Assembly: GCF_020164475.1 (NCBI RefSeq)
Contig: NZ_JAIQWX010000017.1
Location: forward strand, 1-64,000
From: Pseudomonas sp. REP124
GTDB lineage: Bacteria; Pseudomonadota; Gammaproteobacteria; Pseudomonadales; Pseudomonadaceae
Direction of reading: 5' to 3'
Length of the DNA: 64,000 nt
The number at the start of each line of letters is the position of its first letter. The stretch's first letter is position 1. Below are positions 38,750-46,581 of the stretch, one piece after another. A program made the translations under genes and the position numbers. Below the pieces are notes generated by a model. That model made no database searches. It saw nothing but the letters and a program-made list of their open reading frames with translations, and was not told the DNA's origin.

Positions 38750-39433
38750 CTACGGATGATCTTTCTGTTGATGAGCTTCTAGAAACTGAATGAGCCGCGG
38801 GATGGTGCCTTCGATGTGCTCGCACACTTCGGTGGCGGCTTTGTCCGCGTCGCCCGTGCGCAGGGCCTCGACAATCGATGCGTGCTCGTCCCGGGCGCTG
38901 CGGGGTTTATCGGCGTGCTGCAGCCACAGACGCATGTGCGGCTCGATCACCGAATACAGCGCCGAAATCTGCCGCATCAGGCGCGGGCGTTCGCTCAGGC
39001 TGCACAGGTATTCGTGGAAGGCGCGATGGCGGCTGACCCACTCGGCGCCGTCTTCGCGGTAGTCGTCCATCTCGTCGAGCAAGCGCTCCAGATGGCTGAA
39101 ATGACGCTCGGTAAGTTTCGGTACGGCGACACGAATGGCCAGGCCTTCCAGGGCGCTGCGCATCTCGAACACTTCACGCATTTCCTCGACGTTCAGGCCG
39201 CGCACAATGGCGCCGCGGTTGGGCCGCAGTGTGACCAGGCCGTCGGCATCCAGACGCCGGAAGGCTTCGCGCACCGGCATGCGGCTCATGCCGATCTCCC
39301 CGGCGATATCCTCGGCGATCAGGCGCTCGCCGGTGCGGTAACGACCCTTGCAAATGGCCTCCAGCAGAAAGTTGTAGGCCTCTTCCTCGGCGGTCACCGG
39401 TTGGCGCTCGGTATAGGCAGGAGCGAATTTCAT
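38750..39433 (-). CDS. GntR-family regulator, FCD subgroup
   Basis: A 227-residue regulator with an N-terminal winged helix (ERLIAEDIAGEIGMSRMPVREAFRRLDADGLVTLRPNRGAIV) and an all-helical FCD ligand domain (EVFEMRSALEGLAIR, HRAFHEYL, DEHASIVEAL with metal-binding His/Asp pattern). The ATG at 39433 follows AAGGTG. It lies 46 bases upstream of the amino-acid transporter genes on the same strand and probably controls them. TTTTGTA repeats upstream (about 39443-39459) could belong to its operator. Confidence 0.9.
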   Translation of the reverse strand: MKFAPAYTERQPVTAEEEAYNFLLEAICKGRYRTGERLIAEDIAGEIGMSRMPVREAFRRLDADGLVTLRPNRGAIVRGLNVEEMREVFEMRSALEGLAIRVAVPKLTERHFSHLERLLDEMDDYREDGAEWVSRHRAFHEYLCSLSERPRLMRQISALYSVIEPHMRLWLQHADKPRSARDEHASIVEALRTGDADKAATEVCEHIEGTIPRLIQFLEAHQQKDHP

Positions 39434-39791
39434 CAGATGCACCTTTTGTAGTTTTGTATCCAATTATCCATAAAGCCAAAAAAGCACTTTGCATGCCAGA
39501 TTCCGTTCCTGGCGCGCAGGTGATTGATTGGGATGGATTAATCGATAAGCTGCGGCGAGCGGCAGCCTGAGTCCGGCGAGTTGAAATGCCCCATGCTGTA
39601 ACCGTGGTTACACAAGCAGCGCCACAAAAAGGTGCGTGGGGTAACAGCACCGATGGCTATGCTGTGACGATGGACTTTGCGCCCGGTACGGGATTGGTCG
39701 CCGCAGATGAAACGTTTTTTCTTCGCTGCCAGCCCCCTGCCCTTGCGTGTAAAGTAGCCGCCATAAAAATTCAGATCAGGAAACTCCAACC
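39434..39791. other. 358-base intergenic region with a 16-bp palindrome
   Basis: The space between the divergent GntR and carboxypeptidase genes contains no convincing reading frame. TGTAACC-GT-GGTTACA (39597-39612) is a perfect 7-bp inverted repeat that looks like a regulator site. TTTTGTAGTTTTGTATCC lies close to the GntR start. Confidence 0.4.
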
Positions 39792-40934
39792 GTGGCTAAA
39801 TCCCTCGACATCACTGCCAACTTCGACAGTGGCAACATCCAGGTCATCGACCTCAGCGACCCGCTCAAACCACTGCTGGCAATCCGACCCGACACCAAGA
39901 GCAATCATTTCCAGTGGTTCCACTTCAAGGCCAGCGGCCTGCACGTCGGCCAGGAACACTGGTTTCGTCTGACCAATGCCAGCCAGTCTTCCTACAACAA
40001 GGCATGGGACGGCTATCAGGCGGTCGCCTCCTACGATCACGTCAACTGGTTCCGCGTGCCGACCATCTTTGAAGGCGATTGCCTGCGCTTCTGCCTGGAA
40101 GCCACGCAAACCCACGCTTGGTTCGCCTACTTCGAACCCTACAGCCGTGGTCGCCACGACTGGCTGATCGAGCAGGCGCTGACCAAGGCCGGTACCGAAC
40201 TGCTGGCCACCGGCAAGAGCGTCGAAGGTCGTGACATTCAATTGCTGCGCAAAGGCACCGGCGCCGAAGGCCGGCGCAAGGTGTGGATCATCGCCCAGCA
40301 ACACCCCGGCGAGCACATGGCCGAGTGGTTCATGGAAGGCATCATCGAGCGCCTGGAGCGCCACGACGATCCGGTGCTGGACAAGCTGCTGGCCAACGCC
40401 GACCTGTACCTGGTGCCGAACATGAACCCGGACGGTGCCTTCCACGGCCACCTGCGCACCAACGCCGCCGGCCAGGACCTCAACCGCGCCTGGCAGAACG
40501 CCAACCCGGAAATGAGCCCGGAAGTGTTTTTCGTCCAGCAGCAGATGGAAAAGTACGGCGTGGACCTGTTCATCGACGCCCACGGCGACGAGGAAATCCC
40601 CCACGTCTTCACCGCCGCCTGCGAAGGCAACCCGGGCTACACCCCGCGCATCGCCAAGCTCGAAGAAGACTTCCGCAGCCGCCTGAAGCACACCACCAAG
40701 GACTTCCAGACCAAGTACGGCTACACCCGCGACGAACCGGGCAAGGCCAACATGACCCTGGCCTGCAACGCCGTTGGCGAGAAGTTCGACTGCCTGTCCC
40801 TGACGCTGGAAATGCCGTTCAAGGACCACAACGATCACCCGAATCCGGTCACGGGTTGGTCGGGCAAGCGTTCGAAGCAGTTGGGCAAGGATGTGTTGAC
40901 GGTTGTTGGCGAGATGGTTGATAGCCTGCGGTGA
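39792..40934 (+). CDS. Cytosolic zinc carboxypeptidase, M14 family (CCP/Nna1-like)
   Basis: A 380-residue metallo-carboxypeptidase without signal peptide. An N-terminal beta-sandwich domain (about 1-125), characteristic of cytosolic carboxypeptidases, precedes the catalytic domain. Zinc ligands are H171 and E174 (QQHPGEHMAEW) and H264 (IDAHGDEE). Substrate-binding NMNPDGAFHGHLRTN and LNRAW are present, and E340 (LTLEMPFKD) is the general base. The layout matches the P. aeruginosa enzyme whose structure has been solved (PA2831, as I recall). Eukaryotic relatives trim glutamates from tubulin; the bacterial substrate is unknown. Starts with GTG behind AGGAAA. Confidence 0.93.
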   Translation: MAKSLDITANFDSGNIQVIDLSDPLKPLLAIRPDTKSNHFQWFHFKASGLHVGQEHWFRLTNASQSSYNKAWDGYQAVASYDHVNWFRVPTIFEGDCLRFCLEATQTHAWFAYFEPYSRGRHDWLIEQALTKAGTELLATGKSVEGRDIQLLRKGTGAEGRRKVWIIAQQHPGEHMAEWFMEGIIERLERHDDPVLDKLLANADLYLVPNMNPDGAFHGHLRTNAAGQDLNRAWQNANPEMSPEVFFVQQQMEKYGVDLFIDAHGDEEIPHVFTAACEGNPGYTPRIAKLEEDFRSRLKHTTKDFQTKYGYTRDEPGKANMTLACNAVGEKFDCLSLTLEMPFKDHNDHPNPVTGWSGKRSKQLGKDVLTVVGEMVDSLR

Positions 40935-40943
40935 TCGCTCTCT

Positions 40944-40974
40944 GATCGTTCCCATGCAGAGCATGGGAACGATC
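40944..40974. repeat. 31-bp palindromic repeat, copy 1
   Basis: A palindrome beginning GATCGTTCCCATGC and ending with its reverse complement, lying in the gap between convergent genes. Two more copies (42286-42316 and 53380-53410) differ by a compensating pair of bases (CACGC/GCGTG in place of CATGC/GCATG), which keeps the stem paired. Confidence 0.88.
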
Positions 40975-40983
40975 TGGCGAGGG

Positions 40984-42144
40984 CTATTTCGTCAGCGTAT
41001 TTTCATAAGGCTTCGCATAAACAATATTGCTGGGCTCAGACTTCGAACCATCCCCAAAAACCGCGACCACGTAATAAGGCATCTTCGCGTTCGGCACGTT
41101 GTACAAAACAACATCCGGAGTCGTGCTCTCCCCAAGCTTTTTATATCCCTCCAACAACGGCTCCTTCCCCATCACCTCATATTTCACCGCTCGCGGTGAC
41201 TGCAGCCACCGAAACCCGACCGTGCCAAACGAAGCCGAGGTAAAGGTAAAACTCTGAGGGACTTTGGGAGCGAAGTGCGCATAAGAAGACAGCCTTCCCG
41301 CACTTTCACGCCAGGCGCGGGCGGCGTCGGCTGTTACTGCACCTGCGTTATGACCAAGTTCATGGGCAAACAAAGTTGGACTGAACGGATTACCGATGGC
41401 CGTGCGTCCCGGCAGATAACCCTGCCCAGTTACGGGCTCGCCCTTGTAAGTAAACACTCCGTAGATAACATCCGGCTCGAAGTTGGCGATGCCTTCGGCA
41501 AAAATCACCGGCACTTGTTCCAGTGTTTCAACACTGATCGGGGAATCCAGCGCAACGACTTGCGTACCGACCAACCTCAAGGAAACGTCGGAAACCTGCA
41601 AGTTGCGCAACGACAAGTTAACGCTTTCGACCTGAGCCAGGGCATTGGCGCGAACATCGCCGCCTACCGCCGCCACGGCCGCTCGGGAGTAGCCGATCAG
41701 CACATCAATGACCTTGGGGCCTGCTTCATCCCGATCGGATACCACGACCTTTTCACCCGAGTTGGGGACTGCGTCTTCGACCTTGATCGCCAGGACGGGC
41801 TCAGGCTGAAAAGTTGCGACGCCCTTGTTATCAATCAACAGCAGCCCACTTGCCCCAGGCCTGTCGACCAAAGCCGTCAGACTTCCATCTGAAGAACGCA
41901 CCGTCACCAGCGAACCCGTGGATTTATCCGGCAGCCGCACATTACCGCTTTCAACGGTGTAGCCATCCATAGTCTTCGAACTTGATCGTTCGAATACGCC
42001 AGGCTTGATCAAGTCTGCGTATAACTGCGCGGCGGATTGACCGGGATCTTTTTTCGGTGGTGGGATACAAGCGCACACCAACAACAGAATCAAAAGCGCG
42101 AAAACAACATGCCGTATGCAATACAAGCCTGCAGTGCTGAACAT
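40984..42144 (-). CDS. Putative lipoprotein with degenerate metzincin protease domain
   Basis: A 386-residue protein starting with a lipoprotein-like signal (LLILLLVCAC, lipidated cysteine probably C26). The middle resembles M12-type reprolysin/peptidyl-Asp metalloproteases (VIDVLIGYSRAAVAAVGGDV, TLFAHELGHNAG). The zinc motif HExxHxxGxxH is complete for H261, E262, H265 and G268, but the third histidine is T271 (HELGHNAGAVT), and no Met-turn is evident. A fibronectin-III-like C-terminal section follows (about 310-380). It may be inactive, or use another ligand. The ATG at 42144 follows GGGAGA. A single gene, convergent with the carboxypeptidase gene. Confidence 0.7.
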   Translation of the reverse strand: MFSTAGLYCIRHVVFALLILLLVCACIPPPKKDPGQSAAQLYADLIKPGVFERSSSKTMDGYTVESGNVRLPDKSTGSLVTVRSSDGSLTALVDRPGASGLLLIDNKGVATFQPEPVLAIKVEDAVPNSGEKVVVSDRDEAGPKVIDVLIGYSRAAVAAVGGDVRANALAQVESVNLSLRNLQVSDVSLRLVGTQVVALDSPISVETLEQVPVIFAEGIANFEPDVIYGVFTYKGEPVTGQGYLPGRTAIGNPFSPTLFAHELGHNAGAVTADAARAWRESAGRLSSYAHFAPKVPQSFTFTSASFGTVGFRWLQSPRAVKYEVMGKEPLLEGYKKLGESTTPDVVLYNVPNAKMPYYVVAVFGDGSKSEPSNIVYAKPYENTLTK

Positions 42145-42285
42145 GTTTGATCTCCCGAAAAGACATATTCAATGCTTTTCGACTGGCCTTGTTCACGAGC
42201 CACAGCAGTCGTTGAACATTGAACGAGCTTTTTTCGGGAAGCGATACTGTCAAAGTTGACAGGTACAGAGGGTTACCTTCTTCCT

Positions 42286-42316
42286 GATCGTTCCCACGCA
42301 GAGCGTGGGAACGATC
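42286..42316. repeat. 31-bp palindromic repeat, copy 2
   Basis: Identical to copy 3 at 53380-53410. It lies 13 bases beyond the cytochrome b561 stop codon, where its hairpin could end or protect that message. Confidence 0.9.
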
Positions 42317-42329
42317 TGACGGACTTAGA

Positions 42330-42875
42330 TCAGCCGCGATCCCTGCCCCGCAACATGCTATCGAGCACATCATCACGTCGCACCCAACCATGGAACAACG
42401 CCGCCGCCAGATGCAGCAACACCGTCAGGAACAACAGATACGCCAGATACCCATGGGCCTTGCGCAGGAACGAGAACATCTGTGCATTGGCCGTCACGAT
42501 GGAGGGCAGTTGCACCGAGCTGCTGAGCATCACCGGCTCACCGGAAGCGGAAATCATCGCCCAGCCCAGCAACGGCAAAATCAGCATCAAGGCATACAGC
42601 AAAACATGAGAAGCCTTGGCCGCCAGGACTTGCCAGCCCGGCATATCCGCTGGCAACGGAGGCTGTTGCGTGGAGAAGCGCACCACCAGACGCACGATCA
42701 CCAGCAGCAAAATGGCCACGCCCAACGGCTTGTGCAGGTTGATCAGCCACTCATGACGCTCGGAAACCGAGGCGACCATGCCGGCGCCGATGAACAGCAT
42801 GGCGATGATCATCAGCGCCATCAACCAGTGCAGCAGGCGCGCCAGGGGAGCGAAGTGTTTAGGTTGAGTGCTCAT
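42330..42875 (-). CDS. Cytochrome b561
   Basis: A 181-residue inner-membrane di-haem cytochrome with four predicted helices. Haem-ligand histidines fit the family: ARLLHWLMALMII, LINLHKPLGVAILLL, SHVLLYALMLILPLLGW and AHGYLAYLLFLTVLLHLAAALFHGW. The ATG at 42875 has AGGAGG upstream and overlaps the catalase stop as ATGA; a longer reading frame upstream is an artefact. It may supply electrons to the exported catalase-like partner, or remove superoxide. Confidence 0.93.
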   Translation of the reverse strand: MSTQPKHFAPLARLLHWLMALMIIAMLFIGAGMVASVSERHEWLINLHKPLGVAILLLVIVRLVVRFSTQQPPLPADMPGWQVLAAKASHVLLYALMLILPLLGWAMISASGEPVMLSSSVQLPSIVTANAQMFSFLRKAHGYLAYLLFLTVLLHLAAALFHGWVRRDDVLDSMLRGRDRG

Positions 42876-43957
42876 TGCTGGTCCTCCTGTTTGGCGGCGG
42901 GCAATTGGCTGACTTCGCTGGTGCGACGCAGGTAGGACGTGGCGTAAGCGGCGGAACGCGCGGCGAGCAACGGGTCGTCGGAGCCTTCGATGCCGGACGG
43001 CAACACCAGCGGGTCGTAGTTGATATCGCGGCATTCGCCACTGAGTTGCGGCTGCACGCTTTCCATCACCAAGGTGCCGGCGTTCAACACCTTGCGACCT
43101 TCAGGCCAGGGCTTGCTCGCATCGTTGACCGGATCGCCGGGGTTGGCCAGGGTGATCATCAACTGCCAACGCACAGGGCCTGCGGCGATGCGCTGCACCA
43201 GGTCTTTTTCGAGAAAATCGCTGCCTTCTGGCGCCGTCGCCCCAGGCGCATCCTGGGTCACCGGCACCATATTCCAGCGCACGGCCTGCTTTTGTCCGGC
43301 GGCGTTGACCAAGTAAAACGCGTTGACGCTGTTATAGGTTTCCGTCACATAGCTGGCCGAAGGTTTCGCGGTCTTGATCCAGGCCAGAAACGGTGCGGCT
43401 TCCGGGTGCGAACCGAAAAACGCCGGCACGGCGGCGGGATCGGGCTTGCCCGTCGAAGGCAGCGGAGCGGTCGCTTGCTGCAATTGGTAAAACGCCTCGG
43501 GCGTGCCCACCGGGAACACCGGCATGCTGTTCATCCCGGTCCGCCACTGCTGACCGTTGGCCTGGGTGAAGCGCAGCGCCATGCTGCGGATTGGTATCGC
43601 GCTGTCCGGTGTGTAGGGATTGCCCGGCGGCAAGGCCAGACGACCGACCACCGGCGTGCGCGCCTCATTGAACACCTGCGCGGTGGAGTAACTGCGCGCC
43701 TCGCCACTGCTCTCGAAGTGGCCGATCACACACACGCCCTTGGCGTGATTGCGGCGGAACCCCGGGTGCACGCCGTTGTTGGTTTCCAGCACGTTGACCA
43801 GTTTTTTCGGCGTCAGGCGTTGTGGGTCGAGGGTGCCATTGACGTAGGCAAAAGCCCCGGCCACGGCGGCGACCACCACGGCAATGCCGGCCAGGCGCAG
43901 CGTCAGGCTCGCGGCACTCAAGGGCGGCCGGGTTGGCGGTGATGAGCGATCTACCAT
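42872..43957 (-). CDS. Membrane-anchored catalase-family peroxidase
   Basis: A 361-residue catalase-like haem peroxidase of the short SrpA type. An N-terminal helix (about residues 22-45, LRLAGIAVVVAAVAGAFAY) exports or anchors it to the periplasmic side. Catalase signatures seen are GVHPGFRRNHAKGVCVIGHFE (distal histidine region), SSGEARSYSTAQVF, and PVGRLALPPGNP. The C-terminal half includes WNMVPVTQ and NYDPLVLPSGIE, with the proximal-side pattern weaker than in full catalases. Divergent from the ECF sigma gene, with a matching ECF promoter, and coupled to cytochrome b561. Confidence 0.9.
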   Translation of the reverse strand: MVDRSSPPTRPPLSAASLTLRLAGIAVVVAAVAGAFAYVNGTLDPQRLTPKKLVNVLETNNGVHPGFRRNHAKGVCVIGHFESSGEARSYSTAQVFNEARTPVVGRLALPPGNPYTPDSAIPIRSMALRFTQANGQQWRTGMNSMPVFPVGTPEAFYQLQQATAPLPSTGKPDPAAVPAFFGSHPEAAPFLAWIKTAKPSASYVTETYNSVNAFYLVNAAGQKQAVRWNMVPVTQDAPGATAPEGSDFLEKDLVQRIAAGPVRWQLMITLANPGDPVNDASKPWPEGRKVLNAGTLVMESVQPQLSGECRDINYDPLVLPSGIEGSDDPLLAARSAAYATSYLRRTSEVSQLPAAKQEDQQ

Positions 43958-43998
43958 GAAAGACTCCAGGGCCTGCGGCCACAAGTGAGAAGAATCAG

Positions 43999-44026
43999 GC
44001 AGACGAACCCCACTCGGGTTTATTCC
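43999..44026 (-). promoter_or_regulatory. ECF-type promoter of the catalase-cytochrome b561 operon
   Basis: On the minus strand, GGAATAA (44026-44020), 14 bases, then CGTCTGC (44005-43999). The -35 heptamer, spacer and CGTCT match the promoter in front of the sigma gene exactly. It is 42 bases upstream of the catalase start. Confidence 0.82.
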
Positions 44027-44054
44027 ATCGACTGGTATTTATTTTTTCAGACGT

Positions 44055-44082
44055 GGAATAACCTCGAGTGCCGGGCGTCTTC
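44055..44082 (+). promoter_or_regulatory. ECF-type promoter of the sigma/anti-sigma operon
   Basis: GGAATAA (44055-44061), 14 bases, then CGTCTTC (44076-44082), 31 bases before the sigma start. The GGAAT-type -35 and CGTC -10 are classic ECF sigma features, so autoregulation is likely. Confidence 0.82.
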
Positions 44083-44113
44083 CTGGTTCAGCGTAGTGAC
44101 AAGCCAGAACTCC

Positions 44114-44620
44114 ATGAACGATATCGACGAACAACTGAGAGAAATCATTCCCAGATTGCGGCGTTTTGCAGGGTCCCTGACACGCAACCCGAGCAGCGCC
44201 GATGACCTGGTGCAGTCGTGCCTTGAGCGCGCGCTGTCGAGTTGGGGTGACAAACGCCCTGAAGGCGATTTGCGCGCCTGGCTGTTCGCGATCCTCTATC
44301 GGCAGTTTCTCGATGCTCACCGGCGCTCGCGACGTTATGCGCGGATGCTCGAGTTCTTCACCGGGCGCGACGACGCGCAGCCTTCGGTGGAGCGCACCGT
44401 GATCGCCCAATCGACCCTCAACGCCTTCGATCAACTGCCCACCGAACAGCGCGCGCTGCTGTTGTGGGTGTCGGTCGAAGGCCTGAGTTACAAAGAGGTC
44501 GCCGAGATTCTCGACGTACCCACCGGCACCGTGATGTCCCGCCTGTCCCGGGCCCGCCAGGCCCTGCGCCAACTCAGCGATGGCGAAATCACCCGCCCAG
44601 CTCTGCGGAGACTCAAATGA
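44114..44620 (+). CDS. ECF-family RNA polymerase sigma factor
   Basis: A 168-residue alternative sigma factor. Region 2 is seen in LRRFAGSLTRNPSSADDLVQSCLERAL and LRAWLFAILYRQFLDAHRRS; region 4 in LPTEQRALLLWVSVEGLSYKEVAEILDVPTGTVMSRLSRARQAL. It resembles the ECF26 type, which by family knowledge is often next to catalase and cytochrome b561 genes, as here. The ATG at 44114 (MNDIDEQLREI) was chosen because the longer frame reads through its own promoter. The stop overlaps the anti-sigma start. Confidence 0.93.
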   Translation: MNDIDEQLREIIPRLRRFAGSLTRNPSSADDLVQSCLERALSSWGDKRPEGDLRAWLFAILYRQFLDAHRRSRRYARMLEFFTGRDDAQPSVERTVIAQSTLNAFDQLPTEQRALLLWVSVEGLSYKEVAEILDVPTGTVMSRLSRARQALRQLSDGEITRPALRRLK

Positions 44621-45369
44621 TCAGCATGCCCCCCAGCGAGCGCGACCTGCACGCTTACATCGACCACCAACTGAGCGACGCCGACCGGCTGCTGGTGGAG
44701 ACCTTTCTCGCCAGCCATCCGGAAACCGCCGCTCAAGTCCGCGCCTGGCAACAGGACGCCCAGCAACTGCGCGCGGCCCTGAGCGGCGCCTTGCAGCAAC
44801 CGGCCAATCCGGACCTCGACCCGCTGCAGATCCGCAGCCGTCTGAAAAGCCAATTCCGACGCCATCTGGCCAGCGCCGCGGTGTTGCTGATCGCCGTCGG
44901 CATCGGCGGGGTCAGCGGCTGGCAGGCCCGGGAAATGACCCTGCTCAGCGCGGCGCAACCGATGGCCGATGCCATGCAGGCCTACCGGCTGATTGCCGAA
45001 CAAGGCATGTTGCCCGCGGACTACAAGGCGGGCGATGACGGTGACATGCAGGGCTGGCTCGACCGTTACTTCACCCAGGCCAATCGCTTGCCGGATCTGA
45101 CCGGTGCCGGTTTCAAACCGGTGAGCGGTCGCCTGCTGAGCACCGAACAGGGGCCGGCGGCGATGGTGGTGTACGAGAATCAGGGCGGCAACAAGATCAG
45201 CTTCTACGTGCGCCCGCCGGGGCCGAAGAATTTCATGTTGCCCAGGGGCAGTCGCAGTGATGGCGGGTTGCAGGCCGAGTATTGGTCGGGGGGCGGTTAC
45301 AACTATGCGATGGTGAGCCCGACGGACACGCCGGCGGCGCGGATGCTCAGACAGACAGTGAATTTCTGA
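44617..45369 (+). CDS. Membrane-bound anti-sigma factor
   Basis: A 250-residue protein: a cytoplasmic N-terminal anti-sigma domain (residues 1-75, with SERDLHAYIDHQLSDADR, a zinc-less ASD-like helix set), one membrane helix (about 83-102, LASAAVLLIAVGIGGVSGW) and a periplasmic sensor of about 145 residues. Its ATG overlaps the sigma stop by four bases (ATGA) and follows GCGGAG, so the pair is co-translated. It probably holds the sigma factor inactive until an oxidative or envelope signal is sensed; the signal is not evident. Confidence 0.9.
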   Translation: MISMPPSERDLHAYIDHQLSDADRLLVETFLASHPETAAQVRAWQQDAQQLRAALSGALQQPANPDLDPLQIRSRLKSQFRRHLASAAVLLIAVGIGGVSGWQAREMTLLSAAQPMADAMQAYRLIAEQGMLPADYKAGDDGDMQGWLDRYFTQANRLPDLTGAGFKPVSGRLLSTEQGPAAMVVYENQGGNKISFYVRPPGPKNFMLPRGSRSDGGLQAEYWSGGGYNYAMVSPTDTPAARMLRQTVNF

Positions 45370-45382
45370 ACACCGCGTACCC

Positions 45383-45472
45383 CTGTGGGAGCGGGCTTGC
45401 TCGCGAATGCGGTGTATCAGATAAACATTTGTCGCCTGACACTCCGCATTCGCGAGCAAGCCCGCTCCCACA
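45383..45472. repeat. Inverted REP pair after the anti-sigma gene
   Basis: REP cores at about 45383-45408 and 45448-45472 in opposite orientation between the convergent anti-sigma and IclR genes. Confidence 0.88.
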
Positions 45473-45498
45473 AGGGGATCTGTGCTGGTGGGTAAAAC

Positions 45499-46335
45499 TC
45501 AGCTCTGGCCAAACACCTGCGACGGCCGCCGCAACAACGGATCGAACGGATTGATCCGCGGCCCGATCAGCGCCGCTTCGCGCTTGAGCATCTCCACCAC
45601 GGTCGGCAGGCGATCCGGGCCCAGTCGGTCGGTCACGGTGGCCACGCTCAACGCCGCCACCGCCCGGCCCTCGCGGTCGAGGATCGGCACCGCCACCCCG
45701 GCCATGCCCTGCAACACGCCAGTGTTGCGCCCGGCATAACCGAGCTTGCGCACGTTCTCGACCTCCGAGCGCAGGAACACTTCGTCATACAGATGGAAAT
45801 CCTTGAGCCGCGGCAGGTTGTAGTGGATCACCGTATCGCGCTCCTCCTCCGGCAGGAACGCCAGAATCGCCAGGCTGCCCTGCCCCACACCGAGCGCCAC
45901 CCGCCCACCGATATCACCGGTGAAGGTACGGATCGGAAACGGGCCCTCGCTGCGGTCCAGGCAGATCGCATCGAAGCCGCTGCGCGCCAGCAGAAACAGC
46001 GAGTCGCCCAGCGAAGCCGACAGCCGCAGCAACGACGGGCGCACCAGTTCGCGCAGGTTGCCACTGTTGCCCGCCCGAGCGGCCAGGGCGAAAAAGTCCA
46101 GGCTCAGGCGATAGCGCTTGCTGCGCCCGTCCTGCTCGACCATGCCTTCGTCCATCAGGCTGCGCAGCAGGCGGTGGGTGGTCGGTTGCGACAAACCGAT
46201 TTGCTGCGCCAGTTGCGTCACCCGCTCGCCGCCCTCGACGGTGTCACCCAGCGCCCGCAACACGGCAAACAGGCGCGAAACGGCGCCGACACCGACTTCA
46301 TTTTTGCTTTCATTCCGCTCAATGGAATCTGACAT
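45499..46335 (-). CDS. IclR-family transcriptional regulator
   Basis: A 278-residue regulator: N-terminal winged helix (VTQLAQQIGLSQPTTHRLLRSLMDEGMVEQD, about residues 38-72) and a C-terminal GAF-like effector domain (about 105-260; ICLDRSEGPFPIRTFTGDIGGRVALGVGQGSLAILAFLP and GVAVPILDREGRAVAALSVA). It is divergent from the transporter-oxidoreductase operon starting at 46582 and is the likely local regulator. Ligand unknown, presumably the imported compound or a product. Confidence 0.92.
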   Translation of the reverse strand: MSDSIERNESKNEVGVGAVSRLFAVLRALGDTVEGGERVTQLAQQIGLSQPTTHRLLRSLMDEGMVEQDGRSKRYRLSLDFFALAARAGNSGNLRELVRPSLLRLSASLGDSLFLLARSGFDAICLDRSEGPFPIRTFTGDIGGRVALGVGQGSLAILAFLPEEERDTVIHYNLPRLKDFHLYDEVFLRSEVENVRKLGYAGRNTGVLQGMAGVAVPILDREGRAVAALSVATVTDRLGPDRLPTVVEMLKREAALIGPRINPFDPLLRRPSQVFGQS

Positions 46336-46360
46336 TGATTTTTCCGATATTTAATTTACT

Positions 46361-46396
46361 CACCGAATGAAACTGAAAATAGTCATCGATTCAGTG
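46361..46396. promoter_or_regulatory. Candidate IclR operator
   Basis: CACCGAAT (46361-46368) and ATTCAGTG (46389-46396, reverse complement CACTGAAT) form an imperfect inverted repeat with 20 bases between, in the divergent space. A second candidate, ATTCC-N7-GGAAT (46312-46328), is inside the first codons of the regulator gene. Confidence 0.35.
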
Positions 46397-46581
46397 AAAT
46401 AGGCCATTGAGCCCATCCTAGTCTTCGTCCTAATCTGCGTCCAGACAGGGGCGATTCGAACAACAGCGGCAGCCGACTCACATCGAGCGCCAACGCACCC
46501 CGCAAACATTTTTTCGTATCTGCCCATACAAAAAAGCGCGCCTTCAGGCTGCGCATAACAATCTCAGGTGGAGGCGCACTC

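Noticed and set aside
40944-40974. Rho-independent terminator
   Set aside because: The stem is followed by TGGCGAGGG rather than a T-tract, so it is listed as a repeat.
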